A stretch of 39,106 nucleotides of DNA from an uncultured Nodularia sp. (GCA_903911355.1 CAIWDD010000025.1:1-39106); one strand, 5' to 3'. Numbered from the stretch's first letter, positions 11,634 to 20,870 are shown. A program made the numbers and translations. Notes: generated by a model not told the origin, from the sequence alone.

Positions 11634-12119
11634 TTAAATTCGTAGTCCCATAATTATTAAATCCCTTTCTATGCCGTCAAGTTCTGCAACTTGCGGCAAA
11701 TATCCCCATTGTTTAAACCCGAATTTACCAAACAGGTTTAAACTCGGTTGATTATGGGCGAAAATAAAACCTAAAAGCGTTTTTATTCCCAAGTTCGGAC
11801 TTTCCTTAACTGCTTGCTCTAGGAGTTTCCCCCCTAAGCCACATCTATGCACAGCAGGGGAAAGATAAATACTAATTTCGGCTGTGGAATCATAAGCTGG
11901 CCGGCCATAAAATGATTTAAAACTTAGCCATCCTACAACTATCCCTTCTACTTCTATCACCCAAATTGGTCTTTGTAAACATCGCCCTCGAAACCAAGTT
12001 AGGCGACTTTCCAGAGAAACTGGTTCTAAATCAGCCGTTGCTGTGCGACTGGGAATTGCTGCATTATAAATTGCTACTATTGCGGGTAAATCATTGATAT
12101 TCGCATGGCGGATGGTCAT
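11634..12119 (-). CDS. GNAT N-acetyltransferase (phosphinothricin-acetyltransferase-like)
   Basis: The protein has 161 residues from the ATG at 12117-12119. MTIRHANINDLPAIVAIYNAAI is the usual start of the Pat/MnaT branch of GNAT enzymes. The acetyl-CoA loop is seen in the SPAVHRCGLGGKLLEQAV region, followed by IFAHNQPSLNLFGKFGF. Members acetylate amino-acid-like substrates such as methionine sulfoximine; the substrate here is unknown. The frame stays open 31 codons further upstream, but that stretch is encoded by a dispersed repeat element (12127 onwards), so I place the start at the ATG inside the family alignment. Confidence 0.85.
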   Translation of the reverse strand: MTIRHANINDLPAIVAIYNAAIPSRTATADLEPVSLESRLTWFRGRCLQRPIWVIEVEGIVVGWLSFKSFYGRPAYDSTAEISIYLSPAVHRCGLGGKLLEQAVKESPNLGIKTLLGFIFAHNQPSLNLFGKFGFKQWGYLPQVAELDGIERDLIIMGLRI

Positions 12120-12126
12120 GGGTACT

Positions 12127-12262
12127 TTTAGAGGATGTTTGATAGGTTTTCCACAGGTAATTTTTATCGTAGGGAACACACCGAACACACCCAACACACA
12201 AAAAACAATCAAATCCAGTCCCCTTTCCCTTTATAAGGGAAAGGTGAGGGAGGGGTCAAACA
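12127..12262 (-). repeat. MITE-like repeat, copy 3 (minus orientation, left end missing)
   Basis: AGAGGATGTTTG at 12127-12138 is the terminal repeat. It is followed by CAGGTAATTTTTATC, a GTGTGTT-rich segment, GACTGGATT, an internal hairpin (CCCTTTCCCTT/AAGGGAAAGG) and GGGGTCAAACAATA, after which similarity ends. The order matches the elements at 29759 and 36345 read backwards. This copy has essentially no expanded heptamer array and lacks about the outer 40 bp of the other end. It abuts the start of the acetyltransferase gene, so it could affect its expression. Confidence 0.7.
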
Positions 12263-12271
12263 ATACATTAT

Positions 12272-12352
12272 CTCAAGTAAGGTTCCGTGGCGCTGTGGGC
12301 GCGTAGCGCCCGCAAACTTGAGGCGATCTGCTTGCAGCAGCGCTTCGCTATC
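12272..12352. repeat. Composite palindromic repeat
   Basis: CTCAAGT (12272-12278) pairs with ACTTGAG (12316-12322) and encloses the hairpin GGGCGC-GTA-GCGCCC (12297-12311). Directly after it, 12322-12352 carries GGCGATCTGCTT-GCAGCAGCGCTT-CGCTATC, which recurs in reverse at 25929-25962. These are dispersed palindromic repeats of the type common in Nostocales intergenic DNA. No coding potential is seen. Confidence 0.6.
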
Positions 12353-12466
12353 CCATGATTCATACTTGGATTCAGCAACGCCAAATAAACTATATAATAG
12401 TTGCAGAAATTACTCCCCCTGCAACAGTCTTTAATAATTTGCACTCATTAAGTAGCGAGGAATGCT

Positions 12467-13162
12467 ATGACAAATTCGGAGTCTCTGCTTTCCAATTATC
12501 AAGCATTGGTGCAAAATCATGCCAGCCAATTTGACCCAGAGATTGCATCTCTACAACAACTAGTACAGGCACGAATGCAAGAAATTCGTCATTCTGAACA
12601 AGCACTTTTGGAAGCACAGGTAATAGAACTGAAACGCATCACTGATGCCCTGGCTACAGATGCTCGTTGTTGCCTACCAACACCGGAATTGAAGGCATTT
12701 GTGCAGGAGTTGAAACAGAACAAAAGCAATAACTGGTACACTCAGAAATCTGAAACTATCATCCCAGAAGACCCAACTACCTGGTTATTGGCAACACTTG
12801 AACTACCAATAGGTATAAGCAATTATCAAACTCTGGAAGACCCTGACGCCTATGATGACGAACGCACCCATATCTTGTACAGCTATTCTCTGTCTTTAAA
12901 GTTAGGCGATACGGAATATCGCATTGAAGTGCCTTACAAACGTATCTACAACCTCAATGAATCCACAGAGTCTTCTTTGAAAGAACAAATTGACTACTAT
13001 ATCTCAGGTGATGTGGAGAGTTTGTTGAGAGAGATAAATTATCCAGAAGCCGAAACAAACCAGTTGGCTCAGGAATTAAGCATCTTGGTGGCGTATGTCA
13101 CAAAACTGTTTGCCCTTAAGCCCAGAACAGCAAGCTTTGAATATATATCAACACAGCAGTAA
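12467..13162 (+). CDS. Hypothetical protein with N-terminal coiled coil
   Basis: I do not recognise this 231-residue protein. The first 75 residues are helical and charged (PEIASLQQLVQARMQEIRHS, then EQALLEAQVIELKRITDAL), consistent with a coiled coil. The middle part (TTWLLATLELPIGISN, then YSYSLSLKLGDTEYRIEVPY) looks like beta strands, and the end is helical. There is no signal peptide or membrane helix, so it should be cytoplasmic. The ATG is preceded by GAGG at good spacing. It stands alone, with repeats upstream and the TIM-barrel gene 148 bp downstream. Confidence 0.75.
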   Translation: MTNSESLLSNYQALVQNHASQFDPEIASLQQLVQARMQEIRHSEQALLEAQVIELKRITDALATDARCCLPTPELKAFVQELKQNKSNNWYTQKSETIIPEDPTTWLLATLELPIGISNYQTLEDPDAYDDERTHILYSYSLSLKLGDTEYRIEVPYKRIYNLNESTESSLKEQIDYYISGDVESLLREINYPEAETNQLAQELSILVAYVTKLFALKPRTASFEYISTQQ

Positions 13163-13310
13163 TCTCCTATTACCTCATTCCCTGATCAAATTGAATTTGT
13201 ACACTCTCTTATGAGTGGAAGGCACGCCCGTGGACAAAAAAGTAGCCGTCTACCTTGGTGGAAGCTGGAAATAAATAATAATTGTATAAGTTTTATGGAG
13301 CAAGACTGTG

Positions 13311-14120
13311 ATGGAGTTATATCTGAGTTTGTCTGCTTATGGCGGAGTGCCAACCCGTGAAGCTTTGACTGTGTTGTGGCAAGCAGGCATTCGCCATGTT
13401 GAACTGGCAATCGGACCTCGACCTGATGCTGATGCAGTGCAGGCAATTCAAGATTTTCAGCAACAAGGAATGGTCTATCGATCGCACCATGCCTTCGTTT
13501 GGGGGGAGCGCCACCAAACCTTCAATCTAGCGCAACCCCAAGACTGGAAATATTTCCAGCGCATGACGGACTGGTTAGCTGATTTAGATATTACAGCTTA
13601 CTCTGTGCATGGAGGACATTTCCCCATCGGCACAGAACGCGCCCAAGCTTATGCTAACTTTCTCGAAAACGTCCATCACCTCCACCAACTTTGCCAAACG
13701 CGGGGGATTGTTCTTGGTGTAGAAACCATGTATCCAACCTTACCCACTAGCGGTAAGCAGTACCTTTTAGACAATGCTTGGGAAGTTGCCCAGTTTTGTC
13801 ACGATGCCCCCCAAATTAAAATAGTTGTTGACTTAGCACACCTCAACATCTGGCAACACGACAGCTTACCAGCAAAGCTGCAATGGTTGAAACTGCCATC
13901 AGAGCGACTTTTGGAGATTCATATCTCTGACAATGATGGGCGGCAGGACATCCATTCTCGGATTACACCTCATACTTGGTGGGTATCGCAGATTACTCAA
14001 TTTCCACCCGGAGTTCCCATTGTCCTAGAGAGCCGATTGAATCGGTTGCCTGTCTCGGTGGTGCGACAAGAGTACATACACGTGCAGCGCCTTGTCAGTA
14101 ACATCGGATTGTTGCCCTGA
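13311..14120 (+). CDS. Sugar phosphate isomerase/epimerase-like TIM barrel
   Basis: The 269-residue protein matches the xylose isomerase-like/AP endonuclease 2 barrel (PF01261). Candidate metal and catalytic residues fall at strand ends as in the family: H in YRSHHAF, H in SVHGGHF, E in GVETMYP, D in VVDLAHL, H in LEIHISDNDG and E in VLESRLN. The substrate cannot be deduced. The frame also allows a GTG one codon earlier (13308). The ATG at 13311 is preferred, but GGAG lies 12 bases before it, so both are possible. Confidence 0.8.
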   Translation: MELYLSLSAYGGVPTREALTVLWQAGIRHVELAIGPRPDADAVQAIQDFQQQGMVYRSHHAFVWGERHQTFNLAQPQDWKYFQRMTDWLADLDITAYSVHGGHFPIGTERAQAYANFLENVHHLHQLCQTRGIVLGVETMYPTLPTSGKQYLLDNAWEVAQFCHDAPQIKIVVDLAHLNIWQHDSLPAKLQWLKLPSERLLEIHISDNDGRQDIHSRITPHTWWVSQITQFPPGVPIVLESRLNRLPVSVVRQEYIHVQRLVSNIGLLP

Positions 14121-14224
14121 TTAGATTCGCTTAACATTTTTGCCTTCTCACTCACCTGAATTACAAAGCGCACTACACCCACATAGTTAGAAACCAGGGG
14201 CACTGTGCGCGTTTTCTGGTAGAC

Positions 14225-15877
14225 CTAAGAACGAGCTAACAAGGGAGCGGATGCTAGTAAGGTTTGAGTGTAGGGATGTTGAGGATTAGTAAATATTTCC
14301 TTTGTACTACCCATCTCTACAATTTTACCACTATGCATAACGGCAATGCGATCGCACAAAAACCGCGCTAACCACAAATCATGAGTAATAAACAAATAAG
14401 TTAATTGAAATTCTGCCTTTAATTCTAACATCAAATCCAGCACTTGGGACTGTACACTAGCATCTAACATACTCACAGGTTCATCACAGATTAACAGTTG
14501 GGGACGGGTAATTAGAGCGCGAGCAATGGCGACTCGTTGCTGTTGTCCCCCGGATAAATCCGACGGATAACGTTGATAATAAAGTTCTGCAGGTGTTAAT
14601 CCCACCCTTTCCAGCATCCACAAAACTTCTGATTTTGCTTTTTGTGCATCAGCTAGCTGATGGATAAATAAGGGGTCAGCTATACTTTGTCCCACTGTCA
14701 TTACAGGATTAAGACAAGCATGGGGGTCTTGAAAAATCATCTGCATTTGTCGCCGTGAAACCCGGATTTCTTGGGGCGATAAACTCATTAAATCCTGTCC
14801 CAAAAATTCCACTTTCCCCGCAGTGGGACGAATCAGCTGTAATATTGTCCTGGAGAGTGTACTTTTCCCACAACCTGATTCCCCAACTAAACCGAAAATC
14901 TCCCCGGTATACAGTTCTAAGTTAACCTCATCTACGGCTTTAATTGTTTCCCTTGGTTTATTCAACAATCTTTGGATAAAATTCGGTTCTATACTGTAGT
15001 GCTGCTTTAGTTGTGTAATCTGCAAAATTGGTGATGGTGAAGCTTCCCCATTTCCTGGTACAGAAGGCATAGTTTTTACATCTACACTTTGAATATGTAA
15101 AGCTGCTTTTAATAGCGATCGCGTGTATTCATGTTGGGGTTGTCTCAATACAGTTTCCGTCACCCCCATTTCTACCATCTTCCCTTGATACATCACACCC
15201 AGGCGATGGCAATACTCCCCCACCATAGCCAAATCGTGAGAAATTAGCAACAAGGCCATATTTTCCTCACTGCATAGACGGCTTAATTCTTGTAAGATTT
15301 GCGCCGAGACGGTGACATCTAAACTAGTGGTGGGTTCATCAGCGATAATCAACTTGGGATTGAGCAGTAAAGCCAAAGCAATGGCTACCCGTTGACGCAT
15401 CCCACCGCTAAACTCATGAGGGTACTGATACCAACGGCTTGCAGGAATGTTCACTTTTTCTAAAGTGGCGATCGCTTGTGCTTTAGCTTCCCTAGGTGAT
15501 AATTTTGGTAAATGGGCTTGTAGGGTTTCCATGCAATGGTCACCAATGGTCATCAATGGGTCAAGGCGTGTCATGGGATCTTGAAAAATCAAAGCCAAAG
15601 ACTCCCCCCGAAATTTACGCAACTCATCAGGCATTAAATCAAACACTGATTTACCCTGAAACCTTACCCGCCCCTGAATGGTACTATCCGGGGGTAACAA
15701 CCCCATTGCAGCCCTTCCCAGCGTTGATTTACCACACCCCGACTCACCCACCAAACCCATTCTTTCCCCTGGTTGTAAGGTGAAAGATACATCATCAACC
15801 GCCCAATTTACTACCTCCTCATTACTTTGAGGATAAGCCACACGGAGATTTTCAATGGTCAATAAAGCTTCACTCAT
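14225..15877 (-). CDS. Peptide/nickel-type ABC transporter, two fused ATPase domains
   Basis: 550 residues with two complete ATP-binding cassettes, as in GsiA/YejF or fused DppD-DppF. Domain 1 has Walker A GESGCGKST (about 44-52), signature FSGGMRQRVA and Walker B LIIADEPTTSLD. Domain 2 has GESGCGKST, LSGGQQQRVAIA and LLICDEPVSMLD. Both end with the oligopeptide-type tail (GKIVEMGSTKEIFTNPQHPY in domain 2). It should energise uptake of peptides, nickel or a similar solute across the plasma membrane. No permease or binding protein lies nearby, so it is an orphan subunit here. The frame is open 35 codons further upstream, but MSEALLTIENLRVAY is the natural start. Confidence 0.9.
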   Translation of the reverse strand: MSEALLTIENLRVAYPQSNEEVVNWAVDDVSFTLQPGERMGLVGESGCGKSTLGRAAMGLLPPDSTIQGRVRFQGKSVFDLMPDELRKFRGESLALIFQDPMTRLDPLMTIGDHCMETLQAHLPKLSPREAKAQAIATLEKVNIPASRWYQYPHEFSGGMRQRVAIALALLLNPKLIIADEPTTSLDVTVSAQILQELSRLCSEENMALLLISHDLAMVGEYCHRLGVMYQGKMVEMGVTETVLRQPQHEYTRSLLKAALHIQSVDVKTMPSVPGNGEASPSPILQITQLKQHYSIEPNFIQRLLNKPRETIKAVDEVNLELYTGEIFGLVGESGCGKSTLSRTILQLIRPTAGKVEFLGQDLMSLSPQEIRVSRRQMQMIFQDPHACLNPVMTVGQSIADPLFIHQLADAQKAKSEVLWMLERVGLTPAELYYQRYPSDLSGGQQQRVAIARALITRPQLLICDEPVSMLDASVQSQVLDLMLELKAEFQLTYLFITHDLWLARFLCDRIAVMHSGKIVEMGSTKEIFTNPQHPYTQTLLASAPLLARS

Positions 15878-16026
15878 GTAATTTCTGTTAGAAAGATGTT
15901 GTTGACACTCACCGCTATACCTTTGACCTCGGAAATTCCTGTTTGGGGAAATAGTTACAAAAATAACTGTCAATTGTCCCACAAATATGAGATCATGTCA
16001 GGAGTAGAGCAAAAAGTAAAGAGTTG

Positions 16027-16380
16027 TTATGTTTGCGCCTCTGGTGGTGGTTGCACAATAGCCTCACAGTATTGCATGAGAGTTTGCAAGCGATCGCGAA
16101 TCAACTTGAGTCTCTCATTAGTCGTGGATGCTTGCCGTGCTCCCTGGAGGAACATGATATCAATTTCCAACAAGCGCAACTGCTTACTGATCTCAGTCTG
16201 ATATGACTGTACCCGGTAACCCCCATCAGGTAAAGGTAAAATCTCCTGGCGAAACACCTGCTGCAACAAAGCCACACCCTTTCGCAGTTCAGGTGGATTG
16301 ACTGGGGTGACACAGGTATCAGAGCGTATTTGCTCGAGCAAAGTTGCGAGTCTGTGATATTTCTCAAGATTTAGAGACAT
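16027..16380 (-). CDS. patD: PatD-like heterocyst frequency control protein
   Basis: A 117-residue helical, soluble protein. The start SLNLEKYHRLATLLEQIR and the central SYQTEISKQLRLLEIDIMFL, then GARQAS, resemble what is annotated in Nostocales as heterocyst frequency control protein PatD. In Anabaena PatD is NtcA-controlled, interacts with the division protein FtsZ and affects heterocyst frequency. My identification is from memory of the family, not a search. The gene is divergent from rsh. A perfect GTA-N8-TAC site lies 133 bp upstream of its ATG, which fits NtcA control. The otherwise safe call is a conserved cyanobacterial helical protein. Confidence 0.6.
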   Translation of the reverse strand: MSLNLEKYHRLATLLEQIRSDTCVTPVNPPELRKGVALLQQVFRQEILPLPDGGYRVQSYQTEISKQLRLLEIDIMFLQGARQASTTNERLKLIRDRLQTLMQYCEAIVQPPPEAQT

Positions 16381-16512
16381 TCAGTGCTAGTTAAGATAGT
16401 ATTAGTTTCAATAAATTATCTTTTAAAATAAACTTTCTCAACTTCTGATGACAAACCGCAGTGCCTCAACTCCAGCTTTGAGGTTTTGCCATAATATAGA
16501 TTTATCATTGCT

Positions 16513-16526
16513 GTATGGATAATTAC
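16513..16526. promoter_or_regulatory. Candidate NtcA-binding site between patD-like gene and rsh
   Basis: GTA TGGATAAT TAC is a perfect GTA-N8-TAC site. Toward patD (minus strand) a TATATT follows at 14 bases and toward rsh (plus strand) TATCCT follows at 18 bases. Both are shorter than the usual 22-23 bases of class II NtcA promoters. Such sites occur by chance about once per 4 kb, so the support is the location, not the match. Confidence 0.4.
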
Positions 16527-16652
16527 CACAGGCAACTAGAAAATTATCCTCATTTTTCTTCTTAACTGTAGCAGATAGGATTTGCCGCCCATCCTGCTAC
16601 CCATAATCTTCATCTCTCACTTATCTACTGATGACGTTTAATCCCTAATTGT

Positions 16653-18923
16653 ATGAGCAGCACACTTGTAAATTCCACAACTAAACTCGCCCTTCCGGAA
16701 TGGCTTCACAAATGTTTACGAGAGTCATCAGCATATAGGGGTGATCCAGAAGAACACCAAAAGTATAGTGATGAGGTTTTAATTGGTAAGGCCTTTGAAT
16801 TTGCCTATCAACTCCATGAGGGTCAATACCGCAAATCGGGAGAACTATATATTAGTCACCCCGTAGCCGTAGCCGGATTACTGCGAGATTTAGGTGGCAG
16901 TGCTGCCATGATAGCAGCTGGATTTCTTCATGATGTAGTGGAGGATACAGATGTCACAAGTGAAGACATAGAAAAACACTTTGGAGCAGAAGTACGCCAA
17001 TTAGTAGAAGGTGTCACCAAGCTTTCTAAAATAAATTTCAACAGCAAAACCGAAAGCCAAGCGGAAAACTTCCGGCGGATGTTTGTAGCTATGGCTAAGG
17101 ATATTCGGGTAATTGTGGTGAAACTGGCAGACCGTTTGCATAATATGCGAACTTTACAATATATGTCAGAGTCTAGTCGTCTGCGCACCGCCCAAGAAAC
17201 CAGAGATATTTTTGCCCCCTTAGCAAATCGCCTGGGGATGTGGCACATCAAATGGGAACTTGAAGATTTGTCCTTTAAATATCTCGAACCGGAAGCCTTT
17301 CGGCAAATGCAGGATCATGTTTCCGAAAAACGGACAGCGCGGGAAGAAAAATTGGCTAAAGCTACAGAGATACTGCGGGAGCGTTTGCAGCAAGCGGGTA
17401 TTAAATGTCAGGATATCAGTGGCCGTCCTAAGCACCTTTATAGCATTTATCAAAAAATGCAAAGGCAGCAAAAAGAATTTCATGAAATTTATGATTTGGC
17501 CGCCCTGCGGATTATTGTCCAGACTAATGAGGAATGTTACCGGGCTTTGGCAGTGGTTCATGATACTTTTCGCCCTATTCCCTCTCGATTTAAAGATTAC
17601 ATCGGCTTGCCCAAGCCTAACCATTACCAGTCGTTGCATACTGGAGTGATTGGGCTGACTGGCCGCCCTTTGGAAATCCAAATTCGCACTGTGGAAATGC
17701 ATCATGTGGCTGAATATGGGATTGCAGCCCATTGGAAGTACAAGGAAACAGGTGGTTCTACTAGCCAACTCACCAGCGCTGATGAAAAGTTTACTTGGTT
17801 AAGACATCTGCTGGAATGGCAAAGTGATCTCAATGACGCTCAAGAATATCTTGATAGCGTCAAAGATAATTTATTTGGAGATGATGTCTATGTCTTCACC
17901 CCTAAGGGGGATGTTATATCCTTAAGTCCTGGTGCAACCTGTATAGATTTTGCTTATCATATTCACACCGAAGTCGGTAACCACTGTGCCGGAGCCAGGG
18001 TAAACGGCCGCATGGTACCTTTGTCAACTCCTTTGCAAAATGGGGCTATTGTAGAAATTATTACCCAGAAGAACAGCCATCCTAGTTTGGATTGGTTGAA
18101 TTTTGCCAGAACTTCGGCAGCGAAGTATCGCATTAAACAATGGTACAAGCGATCGCGCCGCGATGAAAATCTGTCTCGGGGAAGGGAATTATTGGAAAAG
18201 GAACTAGGTAAAACAGGTTTTGATAACTTGCTCAAATCACAAGCCATGCAAACTGTGGCCGAAAAGTGTAATTATCACAGCGTCGAAGATTTACTAGCAG
18301 GTTTGGGTTACGGTGAAATTACCCTCAACTTAGTTCTCAATCGCTGGCGAGAAGTAGCTAAAGAACAACAACCTGGTAACGTTGTTTCTTTATTTCCCGG
18401 TAAAGAAATACCAACAACATCAAAAATTGTCCGCGATACCCCTCCCCTAAATACCCGTCCTTGTGATTCACCCATTATTGGCGTAGAGGGATTGGTATAT
18501 CATCTAGCTGGTTGTTGTACCCCCCTTCCCGGTGAAGCAATTATTGGTGTGGTCACACGGGGTAGAGGAATTTCTATTCATCGTCAGGGGTGTAGTAATC
18601 TCGAAAGTGTGGAGTTTGAGCGCTTAGTACCCGTCAGTTGGAACTGTGCTGTTGAACATATCAGTCGTCCCCAGACTTACCCGGTAAATGTGCAAATCGA
18701 AGCCCTTGACCGTGTGGGGGTGCTCAAGGATATTTTATCCCGGTTGAGTGACCAGGGAATTAATGTGCGTCATGCACAGGTGAAAACTTCTATTGATCAA
18801 CCCGCTTTGATTGATTTAGGAATAGATATACGCGATCGCTTGCAACTAGAGCAAGTGTTTACTCAAATTAAGAAAATGAGCGACATTTTAAATATCCGTC
18901 GCCTTGGTCAAATTGACGAATAG
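16653..18923 (+). CDS. RelA/SpoT-family (p)ppGpp synthetase/hydrolase
   Basis: 756 residues with the full long-RSH order. The HD hydrolase domain (about 45-200) has HDVVEDT near residue 93. The synthetase domain (about 235-370) has RFKDYIGLPKPNHYQSLHT near residue 312. A TGS domain (about 400-465, DDVYVFTPKGDVISLSPGAT) and a C-terminal ACT domain (about 680-750) follow. The synthetase motif is RxKD rather than ExDD, which marks bifunctional enzymes. Together with an intact HD box this predicts both synthesis and hydrolysis of the alarmone. It is divergent from the patD-like gene and convergent with the CNNM gene. The symbol could be rsh, relA or spoT depending on convention. Confidence 0.95.
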   Translation: MSSTLVNSTTKLALPEWLHKCLRESSAYRGDPEEHQKYSDEVLIGKAFEFAYQLHEGQYRKSGELYISHPVAVAGLLRDLGGSAAMIAAGFLHDVVEDTDVTSEDIEKHFGAEVRQLVEGVTKLSKINFNSKTESQAENFRRMFVAMAKDIRVIVVKLADRLHNMRTLQYMSESSRLRTAQETRDIFAPLANRLGMWHIKWELEDLSFKYLEPEAFRQMQDHVSEKRTAREEKLAKATEILRERLQQAGIKCQDISGRPKHLYSIYQKMQRQQKEFHEIYDLAALRIIVQTNEECYRALAVVHDTFRPIPSRFKDYIGLPKPNHYQSLHTGVIGLTGRPLEIQIRTVEMHHVAEYGIAAHWKYKETGGSTSQLTSADEKFTWLRHLLEWQSDLNDAQEYLDSVKDNLFGDDVYVFTPKGDVISLSPGATCIDFAYHIHTEVGNHCAGARVNGRMVPLSTPLQNGAIVEIITQKNSHPSLDWLNFARTSAAKYRIKQWYKRSRRDENLSRGRELLEKELGKTGFDNLLKSQAMQTVAEKCNYHSVEDLLAGLGYGEITLNLVLNRWREVAKEQQPGNVVSLFPGKEIPTTSKIVRDTPPLNTRPCDSPIIGVEGLVYHLAGCCTPLPGEAIIGVVTRGRGISIHRQGCSNLESVEFERLVPVSWNCAVEHISRPQTYPVNVQIEALDRVGVLKDILSRLSDQGINVRHAQVKTSIDQPALIDLGIDIRDRLQLEQVFTQIKKMSDILNIRRLGQIDE

Positions 18924-18958
18924 TATTTACTAGGCTGTGTTAGAGCAGATTATCAAAC

Positions 18959-20005
18959 TTAGCTGGGATGACTAACATTAATAGACTGCAACATTTTTTC
19001 CCGCTTCTTGCGGGCAATTTCTTGTAAATCAACTGTTCTATCAGTCTCATCGACAATTTCACCGGTGATCACTTCTAGTACATCTTCCAATGTTACCACA
19101 CCAGCCACATCTCCATATTCATCAACCACCACAGCCAGATGTTCCCGCGCTGCGATGAAATTCTTCATCAGTTTATCAGCTCGAATTATTTCGGGAACAA
19201 AGTGAACTTTTCGCGCTAAATTAGCAATTTTTTCCTCATTCTTACCTTCAACCATAGCTGTGAGTAAATTATGCTTTAAAGCAAATCCAATTACCTGGTC
19301 AATCGACTCATCAACTACAATAATACGGGTATGTTGAGAAGCAATAATGTCTTTTTTTGCCGCTTCAAGAGTGAGATTTCCGCGGATATAAGTTAACATA
19401 ATCCGGGGTGTCATCAAGTCTGCTGCTGTGACATCATTTAATCTAAATACCCGTTGAATCATTTCTGCTTCATCGCTTTCAATAATCCCCTCTTGTTGAC
19501 CAATATTCGCTAGCAACTTGATTTCGGCCTCATTTGTGGTTGGTCGCTTTTTGGTTTTAAAAAAGGGTGCAGTGACATTTTCGATAATCCAAACCAGGGG
19601 TGTGAACACTAAAGACAGTCCAGTTACAGGTAAAGCCGTCACAATAGCGATTTGTTCACAATAGCGCTCTCCAATTGTCTTGGGAATAATTTCTCCAAAC
19701 ATGATAATCAACAAAGTAAGTATTGCCGAAAATATTCCCAACCAAGTATCTCCCAAGACTTGACTAGCAATACTACCTGTAAGAATACTGCCAACAATGT
19801 TAAAAATATTGTTCATGATCACAATTGTGGCAATCGGTCGATTCATATTTTCCCGAATTGCCAACAGTGCAAGGGTGGCGGGATGATTGGACTGCGCTAA
19901 TTGTCTGACTCTCAGGGGAGAAACAGAAAACAACGCTGTTTCCGTAGCAGAACAAAGCCCTGAACCGAAAATCACAACAAATACAATTATTATTAGCTGC
20001 AACAT
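18959..20005 (-). CDS. CNNM/HlyC/CorC-family transporter (DUF21 and CBS pair)
   Basis: 348 residues. The N-terminal DUF21 membrane domain (about 1-180) has GSGLCSATETALFSVSPLRV and three to four helices, including IATIVIMNNIFNIVGSIL and LGIFSAILTLLIIMFGEIIP. Two CBS modules follow (about 195-320; LMTPRIMLTYIRGN and LAVVVDEYGDVAGVVTLEDV). The usual C-terminal CorC_HlyC domain is absent; the protein ends shortly after the second CBS. Family members transport or sense Mg2+ or Na+ at the plasma membrane. Older names call it hemolysin, without evidence of lytic activity. Confidence 0.9.
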   Translation of the reverse strand: MLQLIIIVFVVIFGSGLCSATETALFSVSPLRVRQLAQSNHPATLALLAIRENMNRPIATIVIMNNIFNIVGSILTGSIASQVLGDTWLGIFSAILTLLIIMFGEIIPKTIGERYCEQIAIVTALPVTGLSLVFTPLVWIIENVTAPFFKTKKRPTTNEAEIKLLANIGQQEGIIESDEAEMIQRVFRLNDVTAADLMTPRIMLTYIRGNLTLEAAKKDIIASQHTRIIVVDESIDQVIGFALKHNLLTAMVEGKNEEKIANLARKVHFVPEIIRADKLMKNFIAAREHLAVVVDEYGDVAGVVTLEDVLEVITGEIVDETDRTVDLQEIARKKREKMLQSINVSHPS

Positions 20006-20124
20006 AAAAGCTAGGAGTTCTTACCCATTTTATCAAAATCCACAGCAAGATTCCCACTCAAATCAACAGCATCCTATTTTAAGGTATTTGGGGTCAATAT
20101 GAATAATAATAGTTTGAGATTCTT

Positions 20125-20841
20125 ATGTCACAAATATTTCCAGGAGAGGTATTCGCTAACACTGCCGATTTTGACAACGGTATTCGGCAACTCTTACCCC
20201 GCTATGATGAAATGTTGGAGGTAATTACCGAGTGTCTTCCAACTACAACTCGTCGGATTTTAGAACTAGGCTGCGGTACAGGGGAACTAACCCTGAAAAT
20301 CTGCCAATGCTGTCCCAATGCGGAAATCACAGCCTTAGATTACTCACCACGCATGTTACAATTTGCTAGGGAGAAAATCACCAATGCTGGATATCAAGAG
20401 CGGTGGACTGGCATACAAGCAGACTTTGGTGAATGGGCCAATCATCCCCAAAAGTTCGATATAAGTAGCGAATTTGATGCCTGTGTCTCATCTTTGGCAA
20501 TTCATCATCTCCATGATCAGATGAAGCTGAAGTTATTTCAACGCATTGCTGCGAGTCTTCACCCAGGGGGTTATTTTGGCAATGCAGACCCAGTATTACC
20601 AGAATCACCTGTACTGACAGAAGTTTATCAGGCGGCACGAGAAAAATGGGCGGCACAACAGGGAAATACTTTAACCGAGGTACGGGCTAGGCTTGGTAGT
20701 AGTACTCAGCAAGGATATTCTAGCCAAGACCAACTCGCTACTTTGGAGACACATTTGCAAATGCTCACTCAATCTGGATTTAAAACAGTAGCAGTACCTT
20801 GGAAATATTACGGTTTAGCTGTTTTTGGCGGCTGGACTTAA
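20125..20841 (+). CDS. Class I SAM-dependent methyltransferase
   Basis: 238 residues. Motif I ILELGCGTGELTL lies near residues 50-62. The acidic end of strand 2, ITALDYSPRML, follows, and VSSLAIHHLHD corresponds to motif IV. The first 45 residues include DFDNGIRQLLPRYDEMLEVI, typical of the methyltransf_25 type. The substrate is unknown. It is the only plus-strand gene between the CNNM gene and the substrate-binding protein, with its own upstream region. Confidence 0.85.
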   Translation: MSQIFPGEVFANTADFDNGIRQLLPRYDEMLEVITECLPTTTRRILELGCGTGELTLKICQCCPNAEITALDYSPRMLQFAREKITNAGYQERWTGIQADFGEWANHPQKFDISSEFDACVSSLAIHHLHDQMKLKLFQRIAASLHPGGYFGNADPVLPESPVLTEVYQAAREKWAAQQGNTLTEVRARLGSSTQQGYSSQDQLATLETHLQMLTQSGFKTVAVPWKYYGLAVFGGWT

Positions 20842-20870
20842 GCCATATGAACCGCTTCCGGATGCTGCGT

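Noticed and set aside
12120-12212. 31-codon N-terminal extension of the acetyltransferase
   Set aside because: It is encoded by the dispersed repeat, and family similarity starts at the ATG at 12117-12119.
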